Positions 51,040-59,357 of a stretch of 64,000 nt of DNA are shown in pieces. The notes below the pieces were generated by a model. It saw only the letters and a list, made by a program, of their open reading frames with translations. It did no database searches and had not been told where the DNA came from. Position numbers and translations under genes: made by a program. Positions within the stretch are counted from its first letter, which is position 1; each line of letters begins with the position of its first letter. Source of the DNA: Paraflavitalea devenefica (GTDB lineage Bacteria; Bacteroidota; Bacteroidia; Chitinophagales; Chitinophagaceae); assembly GCF_011759375.1 (NCBI RefSeq), contig NZ_JAARML010000003.1:806001-870000 (forward strand). Direction: 5' to 3'.

Positions 51040-52524
51040 GTGAAATATTTACTTGGTTTTGATATTGGCTCTTCCTCCGTTAAGGTCGCTTTAATAGAAA
51101 TAGCCAATGGTAAAATAGCGGCCACGGCCTTTTCCCCTGCTGATGAAATGCCCATTGCAGCCCCTAAAACCGGGTTTGCCGAACAGGACCCCGACAGGTG
51201 GTGGCAGGAACTGCAGCATGCCCTGCAAAAAGTACGGCAGCAGGTTGCTTTCCAGGGCGATGAAGTAGCTGCTATTGGTATCTCTTACCAGATGCATGGC
51301 CTTGTTTGCGTGGACAAAGCAGGAAAGCCTTTGCGTCCCTCCATTATCTGGTGCGATGGCAGGGCTGTAGCATACGGCAATAAAGCCTTTGAAGCATTGG
51401 GCGAAGATTTCAGTCTATCCAACTTCTTAAACTCTCCGGGCAACTTTACGGCCTCCAAGCTAAAGTGGGTCAAAGAAAATGAGCCGGAGCTCTATAAAAA
51501 AATACACAAGGTGATGCTGCCGGGTGATTACATCGCCCTGCGCCTGACCGGTGAAGCGACCACTACGGTTTCCGGATTGTCGGAAGGCATCCTGTGGAAC
51601 TTCAAAACAAGGTCCGTCGCCAAAGAATTACTGCAGTATTATGGTATAGACGAAAACCTCTTATCATCCATGGTGCCCACGTTTGGTGAGCAGGGTAGGT
51701 TAACGGCCGAAGCTGCCGGCATCCTGCACCTGAAAGCAGGTATACCGGTGAGTTACCGGGCTGGCGATCAGCCCAATAATGCTTATTCGCTCAATGTACT
51801 GCAACCCGGTGAAGTAGCCGCTACAGCCGGTACTTCGGGTGTGGTGTATGGGGTAACGGATAAGGTGGAATATGATCCTAAATCGAGGGTGAATACTTTT
51901 GTACATGTGAACCATACCGATGCGCAACCCCGTTATGGCATACTACTATGTGTAAATGGTACCGGCATCCTCAATAGCTGGCTGCGGAAAAACTTCTTTG
52001 CTGCGGCCAGCTATGCCGATATGAATGCATTGGCAGCCGCCGTATCGCCTGGTGCGGATGGCCTGCAATTCTTCCCTTTTGGCAATGGGGCCGAACGTGT
52101 ATTGGAGAACAAGGATATGGGCGCTATGCTGCGTGGATTGCAGTTCAACAGGCACGACCGCGGGCATGTGGCCCGGGCTGCCCAGGAAGGTATTGTATTC
52201 TCCTTACAATACGGTATGGAAGTGATGCAGCAAATGGGCATGCAGTTAAAAACCATCCGGGCAGGCCATGCCAATATGTTCCTCAGTGAAGTGTTTGGTA
52301 AAGTGTTTGCCAATACTACCGGATGTACGGTGGAGCTGTACAATACAGATGGCGCTGCCGGCGCCGCCCGGGCGGCTGGTGTAGGAGCAGGTATCTATCC
52401 CGACTTTGTATCCTGCTTTACCGGCATGAACGTGATCAAAAAACTGGAACCGGAGAAAGGCCTGCAGGAGCAGTATAGAAATATTTATGGAGCATGGAAG
52501 CATATGTTACAATCAAATCTATAA
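51040..52524 (+). CDS. xylB: FGGY-family carbohydrate kinase, xylulokinase type
   Basis: 494 residues from the GTG at 51040. The FGGY_N half shows YLLGFDIGSSSVKVALIE, FAEQDPDRWWQEL, AIGISYQMHGLVCVDKAGKP and PSIIWCDGRA; MHG is typical of xylulokinases. The FGGY_C half shows YRAGDQPNNAYSLNVLQPGE (active aspartate), VAATAGTSGVVYG and IRAGHANMFLSEVFG, where the last segment is the family signature 2. The reaction is phosphorylation of D-xylulose or a close sugar. No xylA or pentose transporter is adjacent, so the exact sugar is uncertain. Confidence 0.88.
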   Translation: MKYLLGFDIGSSSVKVALIEIANGKIAATAFSPADEMPIAAPKTGFAEQDPDRWWQELQHALQKVRQQVAFQGDEVAAIGISYQMHGLVCVDKAGKPLRPSIIWCDGRAVAYGNKAFEALGEDFSLSNFLNSPGNFTASKLKWVKENEPELYKKIHKVMLPGDYIALRLTGEATTTVSGLSEGILWNFKTRSVAKELLQYYGIDENLLSSMVPTFGEQGRLTAEAAGILHLKAGIPVSYRAGDQPNNAYSLNVLQPGEVAATAGTSGVVYGVTDKVEYDPKSRVNTFVHVNHTDAQPRYGILLCVNGTGILNSWLRKNFFAAASYADMNALAAAVSPGADGLQFFPFGNGAERVLENKDMGAMLRGLQFNRHDRGHVARAAQEGIVFSLQYGMEVMQQMGMQLKTIRAGHANMFLSEVFGKVFANTTGCTVELYNTDGAAGAARAAGVGAGIYPDFVSCFTGMNVIKKLEPEKGLQEQYRNIYGAWKHMLQSNL

Positions 52525-52563
52525 GCCTGGCGGCTGTATTATAATTTTTAAAACCGATTGCTT

Positions 52564-53670
52564 ATGACTGAACCCATTCTTTCTGATTATGACAATCAAT
52601 ACAGAATTTATGATTCATTTGCGAAGAAAATGGAAAGGCTGATTGGGGAGTTATTAATGGAAAAGTCAATAAAGGTACATTATATATCTGGACGATCAAA
52701 AGATAGAGAAAGTCTTAAAAATAAAATTATGAGTAAGGCTGGCAAATATGCTAACCTTACTGATATTACAGACTTAGCCGGTGTAAGAATCATTACCTAT
52801 CTGGAAAGCGATGTGGATATTGTTGCAGATTTGATTATTGCAGAGTTTGAAATAGATAAAGAAAACTCAGTTGATAAAAGAAAGCTCCAAACAAATGAAT
52901 TTGGTTATAAGTCGCTGCATTACGTGATCTCTCTCAATAGTCCAAGAAAAGATGTAACAGAATATAAATCGTTTAATGATCTTAAATGTGAAATCCAGAT
53001 TAGGTCAATACTTCAACATGCTTGGGCAGAGATAGAGCACGATTTAGGATATAAGAGTAAGAATTCGGTACCAGAAGTGTATCAAAGGGATTTTAACAGG
53101 TTAGCAGCGCTTTTGGAAACAGCGGATAAGGAGTTTGATAGGCTAAAAACGCATTTGATAGGTTATGAAGAGGTAGTTGCAAAACTTATAAAGGATGCGC
53201 CGCAAGACGTAGATATTAACCAGGCATCTTTGCATGCATTTCTTAAATCTAATAGGGTTTTGTTACTAATTAGAGCCCTTGCTGAGAACAATAATATCAC
53301 TATTTACGAGAGCAAGGATTTAACCTATAGTTTACAAAAATTTGAATATTTGGGTATTAAGACAATTAAACAGCTTGAAGGGTGTATAAACAAAAATGAA
53401 ATTAAACTTATTCAATTTGCAAATTCGTTTATACAAATGACGATTTCAAATGATATACAAAAAGTTTTTTCATTAACCAAATTGCCAGAAAATTTACCTT
53501 TTACAATCTTCCAACATTTCTACGCCGCTCAATCACTCGATAAGGAATATATAATGGGTTATATGGGAGATGCAGGTTCTAATTTAGACCAAACTGTTCG
53601 AAGTAATCTTGCTGAGGCCTTCATACAGATGTATAAAGCCCTGGGAGGTACTAACCCTTCTAACTCTTAG
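52564..53670 (+). CDS. RelA/SpoT-domain protein without HD, ACT or TGS domains
   Basis: From ATG 52564 the product has 368 residues. The synthetase domain (about 5-205) keeps the nucleotide-binding motifs: GRSKDRESLKNKI, TDITDLAGVRIITYLESD, NEFGYKSLHYVI and CEIQIRSILQHAWAEIEHDLGYKS. The C-terminal ~160 residues are helical with no recognised domain. Such stand-alone proteins make (p)ppGpp or related nucleotides, and some (toxic SAS) modify tRNA or ATP in toxin-antitoxin or phage-defence roles. It is markedly more AT-rich than its neighbours, which suggests transfer. No antitoxin gene is seen next to it. The exact reaction is unknown. Confidence 0.9.
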   Translation: MTEPILSDYDNQYRIYDSFAKKMERLIGELLMEKSIKVHYISGRSKDRESLKNKIMSKAGKYANLTDITDLAGVRIITYLESDVDIVADLIIAEFEIDKENSVDKRKLQTNEFGYKSLHYVISLNSPRKDVTEYKSFNDLKCEIQIRSILQHAWAEIEHDLGYKSKNSVPEVYQRDFNRLAALLETADKEFDRLKTHLIGYEEVVAKLIKDAPQDVDINQASLHAFLKSNRVLLLIRALAENNNITIYESKDLTYSLQKFEYLGIKTIKQLEGCINKNEIKLIQFANSFIQMTISNDIQKVFSLTKLPENLPFTIFQHFYAAQSLDKEYIMGYMGDAGSNLDQTVRSNLAEAFIQMYKALGGTNPSNS

Positions 53671-53694
53671 AAGAGTGATAACTCTCTCAATCTC

Positions 53695-54741
53695 TCACTT
53701 ACAGACTCCTACCTGCTCATCCACCGCTTCCTTGAATTGGAGATAAAAATCTTTCTTCTGTTCGCCTAAGATTGTTTTGACGAAAATGATGGCGGCATAA
53801 TTACGGCATTTGTCAATATAGGGCCAGGTGCCAAACAGGCCCGGACTGCTCAGTACTGTTGCATTGCCATTGGCATCTTTTTCCTGTATCCATTCACCCA
53901 GGCCATATTCAAAGCCTTCGGCTGCTTTGGGCGTATACTTCACCGGTAATCCGGGGAAATGGTTTTTCTGCATTTCGGCAATAGAAGCCTCACTCAAAAT
54001 ACGCTTACCTTCAAACACGCCTTTATTCAGCATCATTATGAGGAAGTTCATATAATCAAGGGCGGAAGATACGGCGCCGCCGGAAGGATTGGGAGCACCT
54101 CCATTGTCGTTGGTGAAATTAGTGGCGCGCATCTTCAGTGGCCGGGTAATTTTTTCCTGTACCAGGCGGTCAAAACTCTTCTTGCTGACAATCTCTGCTA
54201 CACGGGCAGCCAGGTTGAGCCCACTGGGGCCGTAGGCAAACTCTTTGCCCGGGTTATTGGATATTTCCTTCGCAGCAATGGCATTGGCCTCATCCTGGAG
54301 TGATTCAAACTTTCTCCGTTCCAGCAGCCTGCCCAGTCCGCCTTTTCCATCAATGCCGGTAGTGTGCGACAGGCATTCCCGGATGGTGATGTAACTTTTC
54401 ATATATTTTTCCAGCACAGGGATATACTTGCTCACGCGGTCATCGAGTGAGAGCTTACCCTCATCTACCAGGGTCATGATCACAGCAGCCGTTAACCACT
54501 TGCTGCAACTGGCAATGGGCGCCTGTGTTTTGGCAACAAAATCCTGGCCTATTTCTTTTTTGTAAATCAGTTTGCCATCTTTCCAAACCAGGGCCACGAT
54601 ATTGTTGCCCAACAGCTTCTTATTCTTCTCCAGCAGTTGGTCCACAGGGCTGAAATCCTGGGCGTGGACAGTCTGCAACAATAGCAGGAAAAGTAAGCCT
54701 AAACTGAATTTTGGACAGGTTTGGGAGCGTTTTAATGACAT
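53695..54741 (-). CDS. Serine hydrolase, beta-lactamase class C-like
   Basis: From ATG 54741 (MSLKRSQTCPKFSLGLLFLL) the product has 348 residues with a signal peptide ending near VHAQ. S78 and K81 form the SxxK motif (ASCSKWLTAA). The second-motif tyrosine is in FAYGPSGLNLAARVAEIV, and the C-terminal block (SSPGLFGTWPYIDKCRNYAA) occupies the HxG/KTG position. This fits periplasmic esterases or DD-peptidases rather than true antibiotic-resistance enzymes. The upstream ATG at 55017 lies inside clpB and is rejected. It is divergent from clpB. Confidence 0.9.
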   Translation of the reverse strand: MSLKRSQTCPKFSLGLLFLLLLQTVHAQDFSPVDQLLEKNKKLLGNNIVALVWKDGKLIYKKEIGQDFVAKTQAPIASCSKWLTAAVIMTLVDEGKLSLDDRVSKYIPVLEKYMKSYITIRECLSHTTGIDGKGGLGRLLERRKFESLQDEANAIAAKEISNNPGKEFAYGPSGLNLAARVAEIVSKKSFDRLVQEKITRPLKMRATNFTNDNGGAPNPSGGAVSSALDYMNFLIMMLNKGVFEGKRILSEASIAEMQKNHFPGLPVKYTPKAAEGFEYGLGEWIQEKDANGNATVLSSPGLFGTWPYIDKCRNYAAIIFVKTILGEQKKDFYLQFKEAVDEQVGVCK

Positions 54742-54824
54742 AAATGCGGGAAATTTTGACTTGGATTGTGATTTGTGTAATGGGTTTAAAGTTATTTGAA
54801 AATACGGTATCTGAACCTTAAGGG

Positions 54825-54856
54825 TTGGCATAATGTTGTTATTAACGATACTTTTA
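54825..54856 (+). promoter_or_regulatory. Possible clpB promoter (TTG-N21-TACTTTTA)
   Basis: TTG at 54825-54827 and TACTTTTA at 54849-54856 (one mismatch to TAnnTTTG) are 21 bases apart, placing a start near 54863 and a leader of about 56 bases before the ATG at 54919. No heat-shock-specific element (CIRCE-like) was found. Confidence 0.35.
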
Positions 54857-54918
54857 CCAGCTCCATAAGGCCCCCACAGACCCCGGATACCGTTACCAAA
54901 TACCAAAAGGAAGAGATT

Positions 54919-57537
54919 ATGAACCTGAACAATTTTACCATCAAGGCCCAGGAAGCGATCGCGCAGGCGCAACAGATCGCTTTTAATTACGGGAATGTAA
55001 ATATAGAAACGGAGCACCTGCTCAAGAGCCTGCTGGAGCAGCAGGATTCGCCCGTGGAATACCTGCTCAAAAAGAATAATGTGACCCTAAACCTGCTGGA
55101 GAGCAAGCTGGAAGAAGCAATTAACAAGCTGCCTAAGGTAAGTGGCGGCGCCCAGCCTGCCCAGTCTATTGGCCGCGATGCCAATAACGCTATACTTCGT
55201 GCAGGTACTACCCTCAAACAATTTGGTGATGAATTCGTGAGTGTGGAACACCTCGTGGTGGCCATCATACAGGGTAGTGACAATACAGCCAGGTTATTGA
55301 AAGAGGCCGGTCTTACTGAAAAAGGACTGGTAGCTGCCATTAAGGACCTGCGCAAAGGCGATACGATTAAAAGCCAAACGCAGGAAACCCAGTTCAATGC
55401 CCTGAATAAATATGCCAAAAACCTGAATGAACTGGGCCGCCAGGGTAAGCTGGACCCTGTGATCGGCAGGGATGAAGAGATACGCCGTACCCTGCACATC
55501 CTCTCCCGCCGCAGTAAGAATAATCCTATCCTGGTGGGTGAACCCGGTGTGGGTAAAACAGCCATTGCAGAAGGATTGGCGATGCGTATTGTAAACGGCG
55601 ATGTACCGGAGAACCTGAAAACAAAGATCATCTATGCACTGGACATGGGGCAGTTGATTGCCGGCGCCAAATACAAAGGTGAATTTGAAGAAAGGCTGAA
55701 AGGCGTAGTAAAAGAAGTAAGCACCAGTGAAGGAGAGATCATTCTCTTCATTGATGAGATACATACCCTTGTTGGCGCAGGTGGTGGCGAGGGTGCTATG
55801 GATGCTGCCAATATCCTGAAGCCGGCCCTGGCCAGGGGTGAGCTGCGGGCCATTGGTGCTACCACCCTGAATGAATACCAGAAATTCTTTGAAAAAGATA
55901 AAGCGCTGGAACGCCGCTTCCAGAAGGTAATGATCGAAGAGCCTTCGGTAGAAGATGCGATCTCCATCCTGCGGGGATTGAAAGACCGTTATGAAACGCA
56001 CCACCATGTGCGGATCAAGGATGAAGCCATCATTGCAGCGGTGGAACTCTCGCACCGGTACATTACCGATCGTTTCCTGCCCGATAAGGCCATTGACCTG
56101 ATTGATGAAAGCGCTGCCAAACTGCGCCTGGAAATGAACAGTATGCCGGAAGAGCTGGACAAGCTGGAGCGGCAGATACGCCAGTTGGAAATTGAACGGG
56201 AGGCCATTAAGCGGGAGAATGATGAGGCAAAGCTGCGTGAGCTCAATACAGAAATTGCCAACCTCAGTGTGGAGCGCGACACGTTCAAGGCAAAATGGAA
56301 AGCAGAAAAAGAAATTGTAGATAAAGTACAGAATGCCAAAGCGGCCATCGAACAGTTAAAGCTGGAGGCCGAACAGGCAGAACGCAATGGCGAATACGGT
56401 AAGGTAGCTGAAATACGCTACGGTAAAGTAAAAGAACAGGAACAGATCATTGCAGATCTCTCCGGCCAGTTGAATGGAAGAGATGAAAAGCGTTTGTTGA
56501 AAGAGGAAGTAGATGCGGAAGACATTGCAGAGAATGTGGCAAAGGCAACCGGGATACCGGTAACGCGTATGTTGCAGAGCGAAAGGGAAAAACTGTTGCA
56601 CCTGGAAGAGCATCTCCATGAACGTGTGGTGGGTCAGGAAGAAGGGATAACCGCCGTAGCGGATGCTATCCGCCGTAGTCGTGCAGGCCTGCAGGATCCC
56701 AGGAAGCCTATCGGTTCCTTCATCTTCCTCGGTACTACCGGTGTAGGTAAGACGGAACTGGCCAAAGCCCTGGCCGAATACCTCTTCGATGATGAAAGTA
56801 TGATGACGCGCATTGACATGAGTGAGTACCAGGAAAAACATACGGTGTCGAGGCTGGTAGGCGCACCTCCGGGATATGTAGGATATGATGAAGGTGGTCA
56901 GCTCACAGAAGCCGTAAGGCGCAAACCGTACAGTGTGGTGCTGCTGGATGAAATTGAAAAAGCAAACCCGGATGTATGGAATGTATTGCTGCAGGTATTG
57001 GATGATGGCCGCCTGACCGATAATAAAGGCCGTGTGGTGAATTTTAAGAACACCATTATCATCATGACCAGCAATATAGGCAGCCATCTCATACAGGAAG
57101 CCTTTGAAGGGGTCAATGAACGGAATATTGAAGAGGCTACGGAAAAAGCCAAAGCAGAAGTGATGAACCTCCTGCGGCAGACCATCAGGCCCGAATTCCT
57201 GAACCGGGTGGATGAGATCATCATGTTCCAGCCATTGCTCAAAAAAGAGATCAGGGGTATTGTCAATATCCAGCTCAATAACCTGCGGAAGGTGGTGGCT
57301 ACGAATGGCATTGACCTGCAGTTCAGTGAATATGCGGTAGACTACCTGGCAGAAAATGGGTATGATCCGCAATTCGGCGCCCGTCCGCTCAAACGGCTGA
57401 TCCAGAAAGAGATCGTCAACCAGTTATCGAAGAAGATCCTGGCCGGCGATATTGATAAATCACGTCCGGTTTTAGTGGATGTATTTGACGGGGTAGTGGT
57501 ATTCAGGAATGAGGTCCACAACCACATTGCTTCTTAA
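54919..57537 (+). CDS. clpB: ClpB ATP-dependent disaggregase
   Basis: From ATG 54919 (MNLNNFTIKAQEAIAQAQQI) the product has 872 residues. The Clp N-terminal repeats come first, then NBD1 with Walker A GEPGVGKTAI near 207 and Walker B ILFIDEIHTLVG. A coiled-coil middle domain runs from about 400 to 520 (LDKLERQIRQLEIEREAIKR). NBD2 has GTTGVGKTEL near 606, VVLLDEIEKANPDVWN and RPEFLNRVDEIIMF. It solubilises aggregated proteins together with DnaK in the cytoplasm. The long middle domain separates it from ClpA/ClpC. It is divergent from the serine hydrolase. Confidence 0.98.
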   Translation: MNLNNFTIKAQEAIAQAQQIAFNYGNVNIETEHLLKSLLEQQDSPVEYLLKKNNVTLNLLESKLEEAINKLPKVSGGAQPAQSIGRDANNAILRAGTTLKQFGDEFVSVEHLVVAIIQGSDNTARLLKEAGLTEKGLVAAIKDLRKGDTIKSQTQETQFNALNKYAKNLNELGRQGKLDPVIGRDEEIRRTLHILSRRSKNNPILVGEPGVGKTAIAEGLAMRIVNGDVPENLKTKIIYALDMGQLIAGAKYKGEFEERLKGVVKEVSTSEGEIILFIDEIHTLVGAGGGEGAMDAANILKPALARGELRAIGATTLNEYQKFFEKDKALERRFQKVMIEEPSVEDAISILRGLKDRYETHHHVRIKDEAIIAAVELSHRYITDRFLPDKAIDLIDESAAKLRLEMNSMPEELDKLERQIRQLEIEREAIKRENDEAKLRELNTEIANLSVERDTFKAKWKAEKEIVDKVQNAKAAIEQLKLEAEQAERNGEYGKVAEIRYGKVKEQEQIIADLSGQLNGRDEKRLLKEEVDAEDIAENVAKATGIPVTRMLQSEREKLLHLEEHLHERVVGQEEGITAVADAIRRSRAGLQDPRKPIGSFIFLGTTGVGKTELAKALAEYLFDDESMMTRIDMSEYQEKHTVSRLVGAPPGYVGYDEGGQLTEAVRRKPYSVVLLDEIEKANPDVWNVLLQVLDDGRLTDNKGRVVNFKNTIIIMTSNIGSHLIQEAFEGVNERNIEEATEKAKAEVMNLLRQTIRPEFLNRVDEIIMFQPLLKKEIRGIVNIQLNNLRKVVATNGIDLQFSEYAVDYLAENGYDPQFGARPLKRLIQKEIVNQLSKKILAGDIDKSRPVLVDVFDGVVVFRNEVHNHIAS

Positions 57538-57585
57538 ACGCATGCCACCTATGACGCACTAAAACCGTCTATATAGCATATTACC

Positions 57586-57619
57586 AAAGCCATTCTGCCG
57601 TGAGCGGAGTGGCTTTTTT
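57586..57619 (+). terminator. Hairpin terminator of clpB
   Basis: AAAGCCATTC pairs with GAGTGGCTTT (one wobble pair) and a T-run follows directly. It lies 48 bases past the clpB stop. Confidence 0.85.
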
Positions 57620-57637
57620 GTTAAGAAAAACTTAAAT

Positions 57638-58210
57638 ATGGCAATGAATAATAAACCGAAAGTCATTGAGATCATTTCACCCAAAGACATGTGGCAGGGT
57701 CCTGCCAATGCCCCGGTGAAACTGGTAGAATTTGGCGATTATGAGAGTGAGGCCTGTGCCAAAGCGCATGAAGTGGTAAAAAAGCTGCTCCATGCCTATG
57801 GTAACCAGGTCAGGTTCAATTTCCGGCATTTCCCCCTTACACAGGTGCACCAGCGGGCACACAAGGCCGCCGAAGCTGCGGTAGGGGCCGGGCAGGCGGG
57901 TAAATTCTGGGAAATGCATGATATCCTCTTTCATAACCGCAAGAACCTGGGCAGTGTCAGTCTGAAAGAACATTCGAAAGATGCAGGCGTAAGTGATAAA
58001 CATTTCCTGAACCGCCTGATAGATTCATTTTATGGCTGGACAGTACGTACCGACCTGTTAGAGGGCCTGGCATTGGGCGTAAGGGATGTACCTGCTTTCT
58101 TCATCAATGATGTGCCCTATACCGGTAAGCCCACTTTTGATGGCCTCAGCAAAGCCATTGATGAAGCCCTGAAAGGAAAGCGTAAATCACCCGCCAAAGA
58201 GCGGGCATAA
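57638..58210 (+). CDS. DsbA-family thioredoxin-fold protein with a single active-site cysteine
   Basis: 190 residues without a signal peptide. The Thioredoxin_4/DsbA fold is clear: APVKLVEFGDYESEACAKAH, RFNFRHFPLTQVHQRAHKAA, GKFWEMHDILFHNRKNLG, and LGVRDVPAFFIND with the cis-proline. The usual active site CPYC reads SEAC here: the first, nucleophilic cysteine is replaced by serine while the second is kept. The enzyme is probably not a normal oxidase and may have another role, such as binding or a monothiol reaction. It lies right after the clpB terminator, so any clpB link is uncertain. Confidence 0.85.
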   Translation: MAMNNKPKVIEIISPKDMWQGPANAPVKLVEFGDYESEACAKAHEVVKKLLHAYGNQVRFNFRHFPLTQVHQRAHKAAEAAVGAGQAGKFWEMHDILFHNRKNLGSVSLKEHSKDAGVSDKHFLNRLIDSFYGWTVRTDLLEGLALGVRDVPAFFINDVPYTGKPTFDGLSKAIDEALKGKRKSPAKERA

Positions 58211-58215
58211 TAAAT

Positions 58216-58281
58216 TGTCAGGCTTAGTCCCGCAGAGCGGGATAAACTCTGTCGAAGCCCTTCGACAAGCTCAGGGTGACA
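58216..58281 (-). repeat. Full-length 66-bp REP-like element (orientation 2)
   Basis: Its complement begins TGTCACCCTGAGCTTGTCGA and ends GGACTAAGCCTGACA. It matches the element at 49441 along its whole length, including the central TTCGACAGAGTTTATCCCGC block, but lies in the opposite orientation. It follows the DsbA-like gene. Confidence 0.85.
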
Positions 58282-58396
58282 ACGTTCTCATTTTTATCCT
58301 GTAATCCTTATTAGCAAAGGAATACAGCCGTTTTTAACCCGATTTTAGCCGGACTATAATGATTGTATTTAAATAATCAAAAAAATCACAATATCT

Positions 58397-58414
58397 ATAC
58401 CTGATATTAGGTAT
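58397..58414. promoter_or_regulatory. Dyad ATACCT-N6-AGGTAT upstream of the LuxR genes
   Basis: ATACCT (58397-58402) and AGGTAT (58409-58414) form a perfect 6-bp inverted repeat with a 6-base spacer. The word ATTAGGTATT here recurs as AATAGGTATT in the large dyad at 60341-60413, so it may be an autoregulatory site of the LuxR proteins. Confidence 0.45.
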
Positions 58415-58482
58415 TAATGCCATTTTTCGTTATTCTTGCGCTTAACCCTGCCTTATCCTGCCCAACCAACCCTTTAACTGAT

Positions 58483-58677
58483 ATGCACCCAAACCCTGTT
58501 TCTTCCCTCGCTCCGGCCGGAGGGACAATCGAATGCGACCTTCAAAGAAAAATAGCGGCGCTTGATGCCATAGCGGACGACCTGCCAGTCGCCAAGGCAA
58601 CATATTTCAGAGAATACCGCCCAAACCCACCGCAACATAAAGGCCCAACTGAATGCCCAATCCAGTTACGACATTAA
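58483..58677 (+). pseudogene. Doubtful 64-codon frame, possible remnant of a PAS-LuxR regulator N-terminus
   Basis: From ATG 58483 the product starts MHPNPVSSLAPAGGTIECDL and contains LQRKIAALDAIADDLP, which resembles the start of Bacteroidota PAS-LuxR regulators (a helix followed by DxLPG and the first PAS strand; compare EEIGDYLPGNLLV in the gene at 59358). It then loses the PAS pattern and ends. The following LuxR gene begins with only the later part of a PAS-like domain, so this may be its decayed front end. It may also be noise. Confidence 0.3.
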
Positions 58678-58738
58678 CCAATTTACGCAGGCGTTTGATC
58701 TAATATAAAACCATTTCGTTAAAACTGCGCAGCATATC

Positions 58739-59350
58739 ATGTCTGAAGAAGAAATACTCAATCTGTTTCCAGGCCATGTAAAAGTTTTTGCACTCGGCGA
58801 GCTTCAAAAAAGCGTTGCCCCGGTTGCACCTATGCTTCTCGACAAACATTTTGACGAACCTCCCTCAAAAGAAATGATGGAGCAACTCGTGTGGGAGATT
58901 TCCCATTTTTTGAAAGAAAAAGATCCATACGCTTTGTATAGTTTTTTTTATCGCAAGGATGGAAAAGATTCCCAGGAATGGTTGGTTGCATCGGCTAGGC
59001 TGCACAAAGATGAACAAGGGCTTCCAAACGAAGTAGTAATGTTCTCTTATACCACCGGTCTTTCGGATGATGTAAAGATAAAACTGCATCGGGTGCTGGA
59101 ACAGTATGATTTCCTCAGGCAAAACGTGGAGAAAGTTGCTTTGCTTACCAATAGGGAAAAAGAGATACTGGGACTGGTGGCCGAAGGAATGACCAGCGAT
59201 GAAATAGCAAAAGCCATTCACCTTTCTCGTCACACAGTAAATACACACCGCAAAAACATCTATCGAAAATTATCCATACAAAACTCCGCCGACCTGTTGA
59301 AGTTCGCCGAAGTTTTGGGTTTCATTAGTTCAACTGATCATAACGAGTGA
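58739..59350 (+). CDS. LuxR-family (GerE-type HTH) transcriptional regulator 1
   Basis: 203 residues. The C-terminal ~65 residues are a LuxR HTH: LLTNREKEILGLVAEGMTSD, EIAKAIHLSRHTVNTHRKNI, YRKLSIQNSADLLKFA. The first ~130 residues (ALYSFFYRKDGKDSQEWLVA, ASARLHKDEQGLPNEVVMFS) resemble the second half of a PAS-like sensor domain. There is no receiver domain, so it is not a classical response regulator. It lies eight bases before a second LuxR gene. The signal is unknown. Confidence 0.88.
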   Translation: MSEEEILNLFPGHVKVFALGELQKSVAPVAPMLLDKHFDEPPSKEMMEQLVWEISHFLKEKDPYALYSFFYRKDGKDSQEWLVASARLHKDEQGLPNEVVMFSYTTGLSDDVKIKLHRVLEQYDFLRQNVEKVALLTNREKEILGLVAEGMTSDEIAKAIHLSRHTVNTHRKNIYRKLSIQNSADLLKFAEVLGFISSTDHNE

Positions 59351-59357
59351 ACAACCC

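Larger units (their letters stand above)
58211..58738. other. Gap between the DsbA-like gene and the LuxR genes
   Basis: 528 bases containing a full REP-like element (58216), a dyad ATACCT/AGGTAT (58397) and a doubtful short reading frame (58483), all entered separately. The parts between are AT-rich and show no further gene. Confidence 0.5.

Noticed and set aside
52564..53670. Housekeeping bifunctional RelA/SpoT
   Set aside because: The protein is about half the length and lacks the HD hydrolase, TGS and ACT domains, so it is not the long Rel enzyme.
56356..57372. 338-residue minus-strand frame
   Set aside because: It is antisense to clpB and has the Phe/His/Ile-rich composition typical of shadows of conserved coding sequence.
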